Origin: Candidatus Bathyarchaeota archaeon | GTDB taxonomy: Archaea; Thermoproteota; Bathyarchaeia; 40CM-2-53-6 | Length of the DNA stretch: 9,984 nucleotides | NCBI GenBank assembly: GCA_005888695.1 | Contig: VBBH01000183.1 | Location: forward strand, 1-9,984 | Direction: 5' to 3' | Shown: positions 1 to 6,767 of the stretch, piece after piece | Numbering within the stretch: the first letter of the stretch is position 1 | How the letters are laid out: the number at the start of each line of letters is the position of its first letter | Position numbers and translations under genes: made by a program | The notes under the pieces: generated by a model | The model's input: only the letters and a program-made list of their open reading frames with translations | Told to the model about the DNA's origin: nothing | Database searches by the model: none

Positions 1-280
1 GATTGGCCATGTGGCCTGTTCCTTTGCTGCTCATTACGAGCATGTCGCCTTCCCTGGTTGTCCCGAGAGCCTTTCCTTCCCATTCATTGGTTCCGTCGGG
101 TTTGAGGAAGATGTTGATTGTGTTGATTGCTGCACCGTTGATTTTTCCGGTGGTTTGGCCTTCATCGTTCATTTCTAGTCGGACGCCGTGTGGTGTGATC
201 TCTTTGATTGTGCTTGAGATTGTCTTGCCTTGGATTTCGAATAGTAGTTCGCCTTTTGACATTTGAGTTGTAGATTGCAT
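1..280 (-). CDS. Hypothetical small archaeal protein, C-terminus beyond the left edge
   Basis: On the minus strand an open frame reads MQSTTQMSKGELLFEIQGK and continues without a stop to base 1, giving about 93 codons. There are two possible ATG starts, at 280 and 262. The second begins MSKGELLFE, and a TATA-like CTTATA box at 320-315 would put the transcript start near 290, just before the first ATG. The visible part is hydrophilic and beta-rich, with no signal peptide or membrane segment. Motifs include GKINGAAINTINIFLKPDG, then NEWEGKALGTT, EGDMLVMSSKG and GTGH. From memory, this pattern (a KPDG turn, a WEGKA core and a DGD/EGD-M strand) recurs in small uncharacterised archaeal proteins, often in several paralogues. 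No function can be assigned. The plus-strand ORF over the same bases is its antisense shadow. Confidence 0.75.
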   Translation of the reverse strand, partial: MQSTTQMSKGELLFEIQGKTISSTIKEITPHGVRLEMNDEGQTTGKINGAAINTINIFLKPDGTNEWEGKALGTTREGDMLVMSSKGTGHMAN

Positions 281-314
281 TTTTCTTATCGGAGTCGGTG
301 TGTACTGCGTCTGG

Positions 315-320
315 TATAAG
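315..320 (-). promoter_or_regulatory. Possible TATA box for the left-edge gene
   Basis: The minus strand reads CTTATA here, about 37 bases before the ATG at 280. With archaeal spacing (box centre about 26 bases before the start site) transcription would begin near 290, leaving a leader of about 10 bases. No clear BRE purine tract was identified, so this rests on box and spacing alone. Confidence 0.35.
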
Positions 321-453
321 GTCATGCATGGACAGGCAACGGGTCTGCTAGCCCATCATTACAATGTATCCACTATACCTTCCGGAACGAAATATCCGAT
401 TACGTCGGAACCTCTTTCAAAAATGGGGGAATGGAGAGATTGTCGTAAGTTGT

Positions 454-741
454 CTAATGCAGGAACGCCTGGAAGCATGCGACGTCGTACTGTGAAACGG
501 CATTCGAGTTAGCGGGTGTCTGGGTGTTCTGTCCATTGCCAGCGTAGTGAAGGTCAGCAATAGCGAACCCTGCTGTGTTGAAGCCTTGTGGAGTCAGTAG
601 CCCGGCGAAAAAGGCCTGACAGCTCTGGTTGGGTTGTCCCGGTGTGCCTGTAGTGGTGTCTGCTTTGACTGGTCTTGCTGAAGATGACAGGGCGAAAACA
701 GCGAGTATGGCGAGGATGAGTAATAGCTTGGTGTTCTTCAT
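454..741 (-). CDS. Small secreted protein with signal peptide and AVSQYDVAC motif
   Basis: This is a 95-residue protein. Residues 1-27 form a classic Sec signal peptide: MKNTK, a hydrophobic stretch LLLILAILAVFAL, then SSSARPVKA with likely cleavage after KA. The mature part of about 68 residues is rich in Gly, Pro, Asn and Gln. It contains GTPGQPNQSC (Cys41), an LHYAGNG motif near 64-70 and NSNAVSQYDVACF near 78-90 (Cys89). The two cysteines could form a disulfide outside the cell. I recall the combination PGQPNQSC, YAG and VSQYDVAC from small secreted proteins of unknown role in actinobacteria and other bacteria, so an archaeal copy may reflect transfer; this is from memory only. A GAGG sequence lies about 10 bases before the ATG. 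No convincing TATA box was found at the leaderless position, although CTTATCC occurs about 35 bases upstream. Function unknown. Confidence 0.8.
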   Translation of the reverse strand: MKNTKLLLILAILAVFALSSSARPVKADTTTGTPGQPNQSCQAFFAGLLTPQGFNTAGFAIADLHYAGNGQNTQTPANSNAVSQYDVACFQAFLH

Positions 742-954
742 TTTTCTGCCTCAACGAGTGCGCAGCAACTAGAGGATAAGAGGGTTTACCAAAATCATGC
801 ATCAATTCAGCATGAGGAAGATTTGAGCGCGCCTTAAAACGAGCCTTCCGACCAATATCCTAGGACCGTGAACTTGGAACGTTGTTGACAGAATGAATAT
901 GGGATGAAGCGAAGACGGTGAACGGAGAGCCGGACTGGAGGCGAACGTTGACAT

Positions 955-1167
955 TTGACGAAGAAGGGATTTGTTCTGGGAGTTCTTCTGACGCTTGTCG
1001 GCTATGGCATTTTCATAATGCTAGAGTTCCCGAACACATGCAGCAGATTCACGAATTATTGTTATACTGTTGAGCCTCCCTCTGTTCGGGTTCTAGTTAG
1101 CACGCTCTCCCTGGCTTTAGGCAGTATGGGTATCGTGGTCGCAATTGGAAGTCTGCGACGGCGATGA
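955..1167 (+). CDS. Small membrane protein with two transmembrane helices
   Basis: This 70-residue ORF starts with TTG. No other start is possible upstream, because an in-frame TGA lies two codons before it. Residues about 5-24 (GFVLGVLLTLVGYGIFIML) and 47-66 are hydrophobic and should span the membrane. The roughly 20-residue loop between them carries two cysteines (29 and 36, in NTCSRFTNYCY), and the protein ends in basic residues LRRR. The Lys-rich N-terminus and Arg-rich C-terminus suggest both ends are cytoplasmic and the cysteine loop is outside. A GGAGG at 937-941 precedes the start by 13 bases, and a weak TATA-like GAATATGG lies near 893-900. The gene converges on the prsW-like gene with 36 bases between stops. 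I do not recognise the family. The short length and TTG start leave some doubt. Confidence 0.55.
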   Translation: MTKKGFVLGVLLTLVGYGIFIMLEFPNTCSRFTNYCYTVEPPSVRVLVSTLSLALGSMGIVVAIGSLRRR

Positions 1168-1203
1168 TGGAAGAACTGTGCCAGCTCTCTAACAAAGATA
1201 GGT

Positions 1204-1932
1204 TTAGCCAGTGCTCTGAGGATGGTCTTCTTCAGATTCTGCGGTTCCTATCTCTCTTCTTACGATGACGATGTAGCTTAGGTAGACTATTCCGGCAAGG
1301 GCGATGAGTCCCAACAGGTCTAGTGAGACGATGTCGCTGGAGTAAGCCGCAACTATCGCTGAGGTCGAATCGTACGTTGCGTGTAGGATAGATGAGATCG
1401 CTAGTCCCGCATATCCGAGCCAGTGTTTGCTTTTGTATTTTGCCTGGCCGATATAGAAGCCAGCGATTGCTCCCCAGAACGCGTGTCCTGGAACACTTAG
1501 GAAGGCTCTGATGATACCGGTGAGGATTTGTGCTTCAGGTGTTGGGGCGCTGAGAACATAGTCTATGTTTTCAATGGTTGCGAAGCCGAGGGCTGCGGAT
1601 ACTCCTAGTACGATTCCGTCCATGGGACCATGGAACTTGGGATTCTTGAAAGCGCCTCGTTTGACTGCGAAGTATTTGCCGAACTCTTCGCCAGGGCCGA
1701 CGAAGATGAATAGAAAGACGACGGTTTGTATGAGTCCATTATCGGGATGGAGTAGTTTGTCTCCGATAATCTCGAAGATAATGGCAGGTATAACCCAGAT
1801 TGCGCCTAGGATGAAGACTTTGATCATTAGTCCTATTGGTTCTCGTATGAATCGTTCCTTGTGACGGAAGAACCAGAGCAGGAAGACGGATGGTGCGACT
1901 GCTAAGAGTAGTAGTTCGTACGAGCTGACCAT
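1204..1932 (-). CDS. prsW: PrsW family intramembrane metalloprotease
   Basis: This is a 242-residue polytopic membrane protein with the conserved PrsW motifs in order. They are EEFGK at 82-86 (the EExxK motif), GFATIEN at 116-122 with Glu121, PGHAFWG at 148-154 with His150, and LHATYD at 183-188 with His184 and Asp188. These are the polar residues thought to bind the catalytic metal within the membrane in this family (CPBP/Abi-related). About seven hydrophobic segments are visible, and the C-terminal tail after residue 225 is charged and likely cytoplasmic. Bacterial PrsW cleaves the membrane anti-sigma factor RsiW in Bacillus. Archaea lack such sigma factors, so the substrate here is unknown; the anchored protein encoded just upstream is only a positional candidate. 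The ATG is preceded by a TATA box at ideal leaderless distance. A relic of a second copy of this gene's 5' end lies at about 2860-2895. Confidence 0.92.
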   Translation of the reverse strand: MVSSYELLLLAVAPSVFLLWFFRHKERFIREPIGLMIKVFILGAIWVIPAIIFEIIGDKLLHPDNGLIQTVVFLFIFVGPGEEFGKYFAVKRGAFKNPKFHGPMDGIVLGVSAALGFATIENIDYVLSAPTPEAQILTGIIRAFLSVPGHAFWGAIAGFYIGQAKYKSKHWLGYAGLAISSILHATYDSTSAIVAAYSSDIVSLDLLGLIALAGIVYLSYIVIVRREIGTAESEEDHPQSTG

Positions 1933-1955
1933 GGCTCACAACGTCAAATGGGGAG

Positions 1956-1963
1956 TTATTTAG
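1956..1963 (-). promoter_or_regulatory. TATA box of the prsW-like gene, leaderless arrangement
   Basis: The minus strand reads CTAAATAA here, centred about 27 bases before the ATG at 1932. That is the archaeal TATA distance to a transcription start, so the mRNA probably begins at or next to the start codon. The 12 bases before the ATG contain no strong Shine-Dalgarno sequence, which fits leaderless translation. Confidence 0.6.
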
Positions 1964-1993
1964 AAAGTGTCGAGTTTCGGCCAATCAAATCGG

Positions 1994-2518
1994 CTATGAG
2001 ATTGTCCAGTTGGAGTGTATTATTGTCGAGAAGCTCGCCGTGATTCCTAATAGGATGAGGTTTGCGGTGATTGTGATGTCTAGCTTGTAAGTGCCCGGTG
2101 CTTTGACTCCTTGGTCGATCGATAGATAGACAGTATGGCTTCTTGTTCCTATTCCTCCGTTGATATTGGTGTGGCCTAGGTCGATGGTTTGGTTGGAGGG
2201 ATTGGTGAGGAGGAGTGATATGGTGATGTTGACTGGTCCTCCGGAGCTGGAGACATCTGTGTCTGTTGTCTGTACTGTGCCTCTTGAACGGATGCTCAGA
2301 TAGTATTCGTAGACTGTGACAGTGCTTACGCTGACCTGGACGTTGCTGTAGACCAAGGAGCCTGTTGTCTCATTGAATGTGAGCTTGGAAACCGGTACTG
2401 TGAAGCCTCCTGCGAGTGCTACGGGTACAAGGAGTATCGCGATAATGATCACTGCTATGATTGCCAATGGAAGGATTTTCTTTGATTTGGGCTTGGAGGC
2501 TGATGGAGAAGCTGTCAT
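1994..2518 (-). CDS. Membrane-anchored extracytoplasmic beta-rich protein
   Basis: This 174-residue protein has a short, basic, Ser/Pro/Lys-rich N-terminus (residues 1-14), then one long hydrophobic helix (about 15-37, PLAIIAVIIIAILLVPVALA). The remaining 135 or so residues are rich in Val, Thr, Ser and Ile, typical of an exported beta-sandwich. No lipobox or LPXTG-type anchor is seen, so the helix is likely a signal anchor with the body outside. Four N-glycosylation sequons lie in the outer part: NET at 49, NIT at 97, NQT at 109 and NWT at 170, as often seen in archaeal surface proteins. The segment around ITISLLLTNPSNQTIDLG resembles the LTNPS stretch of LEA14/WHy-type folds, which is only suggestive. 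It lies upstream of the prsW-like gene on the same strand with a 61-base gap, and each gene has its own TATA-like box. Function unknown. Confidence 0.8.
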   Translation of the reverse strand: MTASPSASKPKSKKILPLAIIAVIIIAILLVPVALAGGFTVPVSKLTFNETTGSLVYSNVQVSVSTVTVYEYYLSIRSRGTVQTTDTDVSSSGGPVNITISLLLTNPSNQTIDLGHTNINGGIGTRSHTVYLSIDQGVKAPGTYKLDITITANLILLGITASFSTIIHSNWTIS

Positions 2519-2540
2519 TTCTTGTGCTACGTTGTCGTGG

Positions 2541-2548
2541 TTTATGAA
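2541..2548 (-). promoter_or_regulatory. Possible TATA box for the anchored surface protein gene
   Basis: The minus strand reads TTCATAAA, centred about 26-27 bases before the ATG at 2518, again the leaderless distance. A second AT-rich run (TATTATCC) lies about 10 bases further upstream and is the alternative. Confidence 0.4.
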
Positions 2549-2648
2549 TGGGATAATAGATTTGTCCAGAATGTTGACCTACTCTCGTCGCTGAAGAATC
2601 ATTCAAAACTATCCGCTTGGACACGCTAGGCCTTCGAGGCCAAAGTAA

Positions 2649-2860
2649 ATGTGTAGAAACATTAAGACATTGTTCAAGCTTGATCCGCCCGTCACTCACG
2701 AAGATGTCCGGGATGCTCTCTACAGTTTGTAAGAAAGATCAGCTTTAGTAAATCGTCGAAAATTAACGAGCAACAGTTCCTTGTTGCGGCGGGTGAAATA
2801 ACTGAGATATCGACTCGTCTTCTGAGATCGCTAGAGCCAATGCAGCGCCGAAAACTCGTG
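2649..2860 (+). pseudogene. Decayed DUF2277 gene copy, frameshifted and truncated
   Basis: From the ATG at 2649 the frame reads MCRNIKTLFKLDPPVTHEDV then RDAL, closely matching the intact DUF2277 protein at 7768-8037 (MCRNIKTLFNFDPPANQEQI). A single-base deletion near 2720 (GCTCTCTACAG against GCTTCGTTACAG in the intact gene) shifts the frame, and a TAA follows within a few codons. One frame over, the homology resumes as QFVRKISFSKSSKINEQQF and then EITEISTRLLRSLE, with one further codon missing. Similarity stops at about 2858-2860, so roughly the last 20 codons are lost. The 50 or so bases upstream also match the region before the intact gene (GAATCATTCAAA, CTTGGA, AGGCCTTCG), so promoter and gene were duplicated together. 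It is clearly non-functional as a full-length protein. Confidence 0.88.
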
Positions 2861-2895
2861 ACTGCCAAGAGTAATAGTTCGTACCAGGCGACCAA
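2860..2895 (-). pseudogene. Relic of a second prsW 5' end, inverted and abutting the DUF2277 relic
   Basis: Read on the minus strand from a TTG at 2895, this segment gives LVAWYELLLLAVT, against MVSSYELLLLAVAP at the start of the intact prsW-like protein. At DNA level 2860-2894 matches 1897-1931 at about 30 of 35 positions, with 23 of the first 25 identical. Similarity ends where the DUF2277 relic ends, so the two fragments meet head-on at about 2860. Weaker similarity may continue a few bases beyond the start codon (ACA then GTC in both). The remaining 230 or so prsW codons are absent, so this is a rearrangement fragment, not a gene. Confidence 0.75.
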
Positions 2896-2990
2896 AATTA
2901 CACTGTCTTGCCGGGATTTGGTCATGGGCTTCAAGCTTTCCTTTAGTTGGATATCTTACAATTAATTTTGGCCAGATAGACTTATTTTCT

Positions 2991-2998
2991 TTCAATAA
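2991..2998 (+). promoter_or_regulatory. Possible TATA box of the giant repeat protein gene
   Basis: TTCAATAA is centred about 26 bases before the TTG at 3020, consistent with leaderless transcription. The whole stretch 2950-3000 is AT-rich (also ATTAATTTT and CTTATTTTC), so the exact box is uncertain. Confidence 0.4.
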
Positions 2999-3019
2999 GA
3001 ATCGCGAGTCCGCCTCGAC

Positions 3020-6000
3020 TTGCTGTTTTGTAGGCCGATAATTCCCCTGAGGATCGATGAACTTCAGAGCCTTGAAGAGCGAGGAGAGTGGGGAGCGGCT
3101 GCCGACCGGCTCCAGTTGGTCAGAGATGAGGCTAGCCGAGAGGATTCTGCTAGCATTGCAAGTATTGAGGGAACAATCGCCTATTTCCTATTGAGGTCAG
3201 GGCTCCAAGCGGAGAATCAACCAGATTTTGACAAGAAGGTCTCACAAGCGGTTGTTTTGCTCAAGAGCGCCGCCGAGCACTATTCAAAGTCGAGACAAGC
3301 CGACTCTAGAATTTCGGCAACAGCCTGCAAGGCCCGAGCTGAATTTCTACTCGGATGGACGTCGGCCACACCGTCATCCCGGGTCAGGCTACTCGCTCAA
3401 GCCTATACTTCTCTAGAAGCAATAAGTGCAGGGATCATTCACCTAGACAATGTTGAGCTACAATACTCGATTCTCGGCGATCTCATTCTCTATGCGCTCG
3501 AGTGGTCGAGTACAGTACCTTGCTCTGGCAGCTCTACCACGAGTCTCGTTAACCTCCTGAGTATTGTAGACAAGAATGTAGTCTCTAGTCCAAACGGATC
3601 TGCGAGGGAAAAGTCGCGAGTACTCTGCCTAGCTGCGCAACTTGCACGCCAAATTTCCTTCTGGACGCTTGATGACCAGGTTCAGACAGAACTGACTGGT
3701 AAAGCAGTGCGACTCGCGCGATTGTCCAAGCAGATGAACGACGGGACTGACCCGTTTCTGACTGCGGCTATCGACCTTCTCCTAGGACTCGTCCTCGTCG
3801 ATTTCGAATCAAATCCTGACATAGAAGATAGTCTCTGGCGCGGTGCGTTGGAGGTTGGACGAAAATTTGGCGATCGCTACCTGATTGCTTGGTCCTCGAG
3901 TCTTCTCTCCTACAGCATGGAATGGAAACTGTCAGAGGCGGAGGAACCTGGACACGCAGAGAGACTTGCAGAGGACTGTTTTCTTTTCGGCGATGAGGCG
4001 GTGAGGAACGGTTCGATAATTCGGTTTCACCATGCCATTGCTTCGACCCAAGCTGGTCCCGTCTCCGGCTCCTACTATCTTCTCGCGCTTCAGGCGGCGG
4101 AGAGAACGAAACGACAGGAACTCCGTGAGAAAGCTGTCAAAGGCGCTAGGCTCGCTCTCGAATCCGCAAAGGCTTCCGGGTGCCTTCTAGACATTAGCAA
4201 CTCGTTCCATAGTCTGAGCAGATCCGTAGAGGCCTCCTGTGTCGAAGAATCCGACAAGAGTCGAAGGCGCGCAATACTTGCCGAGGCGCTGGCGCTTCGG
4301 AAGCTAGCTATCAACAATCAGCGATTGGCGCTTCCATCAGACAAATGGGGCCACGGCGTTCAACTACATTATCTAGCTACTCTATTGTCCGAACTGGCCG
4401 TGTTCGAAAATAGAAGGCCTAGAGAAAGGCTACTCTCTCGCGCATTGAAAGCGTCCAGTATGTGCGTGGAATCTTGCTCGGCAACAACAGAAGGATCAGA
4501 GGAGCGAGAAAAGTATGGGGCACACCTGGCTCGATATTGGGAAACTCATGCTAGTCTTCTCGAACAATTCAACTCTGAGACTGGAAAACAGATCTTCCTT
4601 GACGGCGCGCTGGTTGCCTACAGAAAGGCCGCGCAAATATACAGCGGAAGACGTCTGCTTAGCCACGCGGCGTCCACACTCTGGCGCGCGGGAAACATAT
4701 ACCATCTTCTAGGGATGCATGAAGATTCCAGTAGAGAGTTCGGACGCAGCGCGGAATATTACTCAATGCTGGAGAAAGAGATACCTCATTTGTCCCAGCA
4801 CTTCCATGTCCTTGCATCATACATGCGCGCCTGGTCAGAGGTCGAAGGCGCTCACGAAGCCCATCTCAAAGGCGAATACGCCGCGGCGTCCGAGCGTTAT
4901 CGGAAAGCCTCAATTCTACTTCAAAATTCGCATAGAGACTATCTATCGGCAAGCTTCCTCGCCTGGGCGTCTATAGAACATGCGGAGGAGCTGAGCCGTA
5001 AAGAGAATATCGCAGAATCGTTCGAGGCCTTCCAAGAAGCAGCGAGCCTCTTTGAGAAATGTGAGAGCGAGGCCTCAGGAAGGTTGGCCGGTCTTGAGGA
5101 CACCGAGGAAAGATTAATGGCCAAAAGGATCGCTACGTTCAGCGAGTCTCACGTTTCCTATTGTCGCGCACGAGCCATGTTAGACCATGGGTTGCTCGAA
5201 GAGGCTAAGGGTGACTATGTCTCGGCATCACGATTGCACGAGCGTGCAAGCGACCTTTTTCAGAGCACTCTGAGCAGGGACCCGATTGACGAGCGTGCCG
5301 ATGTGCTTTTCGCACTGGACCTTTCGAAGGGATGGAGCGTCCTTTGCGCGGCTCGAGCTGATTCAGACCCGAGAGAGTATCTCAGAGCCGCCAAACTCTT
5401 CAAGGCGGCGGCCGGCAAGAGTCCGAACGTCCGGTCTGGACAGTACGCGATGGGCAACCGGTTCCTTTCTGAGGCGCTCGCTTCGGAGACGAGGTTCGCA
5501 GTATCGGCAGACCCCAAGCTGTACAGAACGGCAAAACGTTGCCTCAAGAATGCTTCGACGTGTTACAGCCGCGCGAACATGGACCGCTCCTCTCTAATCG
5601 TGGATGCTAGGCTAAGCCTCCTGGATGCTAGCCTGTACTCGACGAGAGCCGAGGCGTCACCGGACCCGAGGAGGAGAATGCGGAATCTGTCTTTGGCCGA
5701 AAGATGTCTTCGACATTCTCTCCAATTATACAAGAGGGCTGGGGACCGCTGGAACCAGCAGGAAGTGGAAAAGATTCTGGGGAAAGTCTCAGAGAGAAAG
5801 CGTCTGGGAAGACTATTGAGAGAGACGCTCGAACGTCCTGTCGTAGCGTCGCACGCTTCACTGATTTCTGGCCCAGCATACGGCCCCGAATCTGCGATCG
5901 GGATCACCCAGGTTGAGCAGAGAATCGTCCAGGCCCAGCTGGATCTTCCAGATGATGTGTCTGACGACGAACCCTTCACCGTCAATTTGGCTCTTGTAAA

Positions 6001-6634
6001 CGTAGGAAATGCGCCGGTCTCGCTGTTGCAGTTAGCGGATCTACTGCCTATACAGGTCAAGGTGGTGAAGGTAAACTCGGGACATCTTGTTCGTGATAGC
6101 ATTGTCGACTTTGCAGGTAAGAGGCTACAGCCCAAGGCCATTGAGTCTATATCAGTCAGCTGTCTCTCCACTCCGGGCCTGCTGGAGTTCAAGCCAAGAA
6201 TCGTCTATCTTGACGGCCAGGGCAAACCCGAGACCCACCAATTGGCCGCGCTGGCGAGATATTCACTGAGCCATGCCACCTTCGAATTCGAGACGCCCAA
6301 CTCCGGAGCAGTGTTCCACTTCCTTGCGTCCGAGTTCGTCCGCGACTACATGGTGGGACATTTGGCCTCGGGGGACTCAGGCTGGAGGTCGTTCCCTATG
6401 ATCGTACGAAAGACGAAACTCCCACGATCCACAGTCTACAGTCCTCGGGGACTAGGAACGCCTTTGGCTGAGCTGGTTAGGAGGGGTCTAGTAGAAGTCA
6501 GGATCTTCGTCTCTCAACCGGGTCGGGGTGGCCGGGTCCAGAGGGCAAGGGTCTCTTATGATAAGAATCCTGTGCGAATCTTCATCGACAGGCTTGCTAT
6601 GAAAACTGGCGTGACACAAAGTCGCACATTATGA
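3020..6634 (+). CDS. Giant TPR-like repeat protein with CARDB-like and C-terminal winged-helix domains
   Basis: This is a 1204-residue soluble protein with three parts. Residues about 12-945 are almost entirely helical, with repeated TPR-like pairs such as GEYAAASERYRKAS (618), SFEAFQEAASLFEK (667), GDYVSASRLHERASDLF (731), YLRAAKLFKAA (787) and AERCLRHSLQLYKRAGD (893). Residues about 955-1085 form a beta domain (FTVNLALVNVGNAPVSLLQL, a GKRLQPK turn, FKPRIVYLDGQG) resembling CARDB-like domains. Residues about 1095-1190 fit a winged helix: FHFLASEFVRDYM, SGWRSF, LAELVRRGLVEVRIF, GRGGRV. I recall this beta plus winged-helix end from archaeal proteins, some also carrying cyclase or ATPase domains; no such domain is visible here. 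A role as a protein-binding scaffold or regulator is inferred. The TTG start is chosen because no ATG or GTG lies nearby and a TATA-like box precedes it. Confidence 0.88.
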   Translation: MLFCRPIIPLRIDELQSLEERGEWGAAADRLQLVRDEASREDSASIASIEGTIAYFLLRSGLQAENQPDFDKKVSQAVVLLKSAAEHYSKSRQADSRISATACKARAEFLLGWTSATPSSRVRLLAQAYTSLEAISAGIIHLDNVELQYSILGDLILYALEWSSTVPCSGSSTTSLVNLLSIVDKNVVSSPNGSAREKSRVLCLAAQLARQISFWTLDDQVQTELTGKAVRLARLSKQMNDGTDPFLTAAIDLLLGLVLVDFESNPDIEDSLWRGALEVGRKFGDRYLIAWSSSLLSYSMEWKLSEAEEPGHAERLAEDCFLFGDEAVRNGSIIRFHHAIASTQAGPVSGSYYLLALQAAERTKRQELREKAVKGARLALESAKASGCLLDISNSFHSLSRSVEASCVEESDKSRRRAILAEALALRKLAINNQRLALPSDKWGHGVQLHYLATLLSELAVFENRRPRERLLSRALKASSMCVESCSATTEGSEEREKYGAHLARYWETHASLLEQFNSETGKQIFLDGALVAYRKAAQIYSGRRLLSHAASTLWRAGNIYHLLGMHEDSSREFGRSAEYYSMLEKEIPHLSQHFHVLASYMRAWSEVEGAHEAHLKGEYAAASERYRKASILLQNSHRDYLSASFLAWASIEHAEELSRKENIAESFEAFQEAASLFEKCESEASGRLAGLEDTEERLMAKRIATFSESHVSYCRARAMLDHGLLEEAKGDYVSASRLHERASDLFQSTLSRDPIDERADVLFALDLSKGWSVLCAARADSDPREYLRAAKLFKAAAGKSPNVRSGQYAMGNRFLSEALASETRFAVSADPKLYRTAKRCLKNASTCYSRANMDRSSLIVDARLSLLDASLYSTRAEASPDPRRRMRNLSLAERCLRHSLQLYKRAGDRWNQQEVEKILGKVSERKRLGRLLRETLERPVVASHASLISGPAYGPESAIGITQVEQRIVQAQLDLPDDVSDDEPFTVNLALVNVGNAPVSLLQLADLLPIQVKVVKVNSGHLVRDSIVDFAGKRLQPKAIESISVSCLSTPGLLEFKPRIVYLDGQGKPETHQLAALARYSLSHATFEFETPNSGAVFHFLASEFVRDYMVGHLASGDSGWRSFPMIVRKTKLPRSTVYSPRGLGTPLAELVRRGLVEVRIFVSQPGRGGRVQRARVSYDKNPVRIFIDRLAMKTGVTQSRTL

Positions 6635-6653
6635 GCGCTAAATCCCGTTCCAG

Positions 6654-6661
6654 TAATAATA
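6654..6661 (+). promoter_or_regulatory. Possible TATA box between the giant gene and the next ORF
   Basis: TAATAATA lies 20 bases after the stop of the 1204-residue gene. If used, transcription would begin near 6684, leaving a leader of about 85 bases before the GTG at 6768 that contains the hairpin at 6704-6744. It rests on AT-richness and position only. Confidence 0.3.
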
Positions 6662-6703
6662 TGCGGCAATAGGATACTTCTAGCCTTGAAATGGCTTGCA
6701 AGA

Positions 6704-6744
6704 GCACTTTCAACCCCGAATAAGGGCTTATTCGTCGAAAGCGC
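6704..6744 (+). repeat. Long imperfect inverted repeat (hairpin)
   Basis: The arms 6704-6714 (GCACTTTCAAC) and 6734-6744 (GTCGAAAGCGC) pair at 9 of 11 positions. Inside them CGAATAAGGGCTTATTCG (6717-6734) forms a perfect 7-8 base-pair stem with a 2-4 base loop. The nested structure spans about 41 bases and is one of the strongest dyad elements in the window. It could be a transcription stop for the giant gene, a leader element for the ORF at 6768, or a protein binding site. No T-rich tract follows, so a simple terminator is less likely. Confidence 0.6.
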
Positions 6745-6767
6745 CTCAAAACGCGATTAATTACACC

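Noticed and set aside
3..266. Plus-strand ORF at the left edge
   Set aside because: The minus strand gives a coherent protein (KPDG, WEGKA, EGDM motifs) with a promoter-like box. The plus-strand translation has no family features.
300..512. Plus-strand ORF of 70 codons
   Set aside because: It overlaps the 3' end of the secreted protein gene and the intergenic region before the left-edge gene, with unstructured composition and no start signals.
2692..2934. Minus-strand ORF of 80 codons
   Set aside because: It reads antisense through the DUF2277 relic and in frame through the prsW relic. Its only protein-like part is the YELLLLAV stretch inherited from prsW, so it is a by-product of the junction.
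5563..6192. Minus-strand ORF of 209 codons inside the giant gene
   Set aside because: It is antisense to the 3' part of the 1204-residue gene. Its Ser/Arg/Thr-rich translation without motifs is typical of a shadow, while the plus strand encodes clear domains there.
6696..6767. Upstream TTG start extending the ORF that ends at 7073
   Set aside because: The extension would translate through the long hairpin at 6704-6744 and has no Shine-Dalgarno or TATA box at the right distance, so GTG 6768 was preferred.
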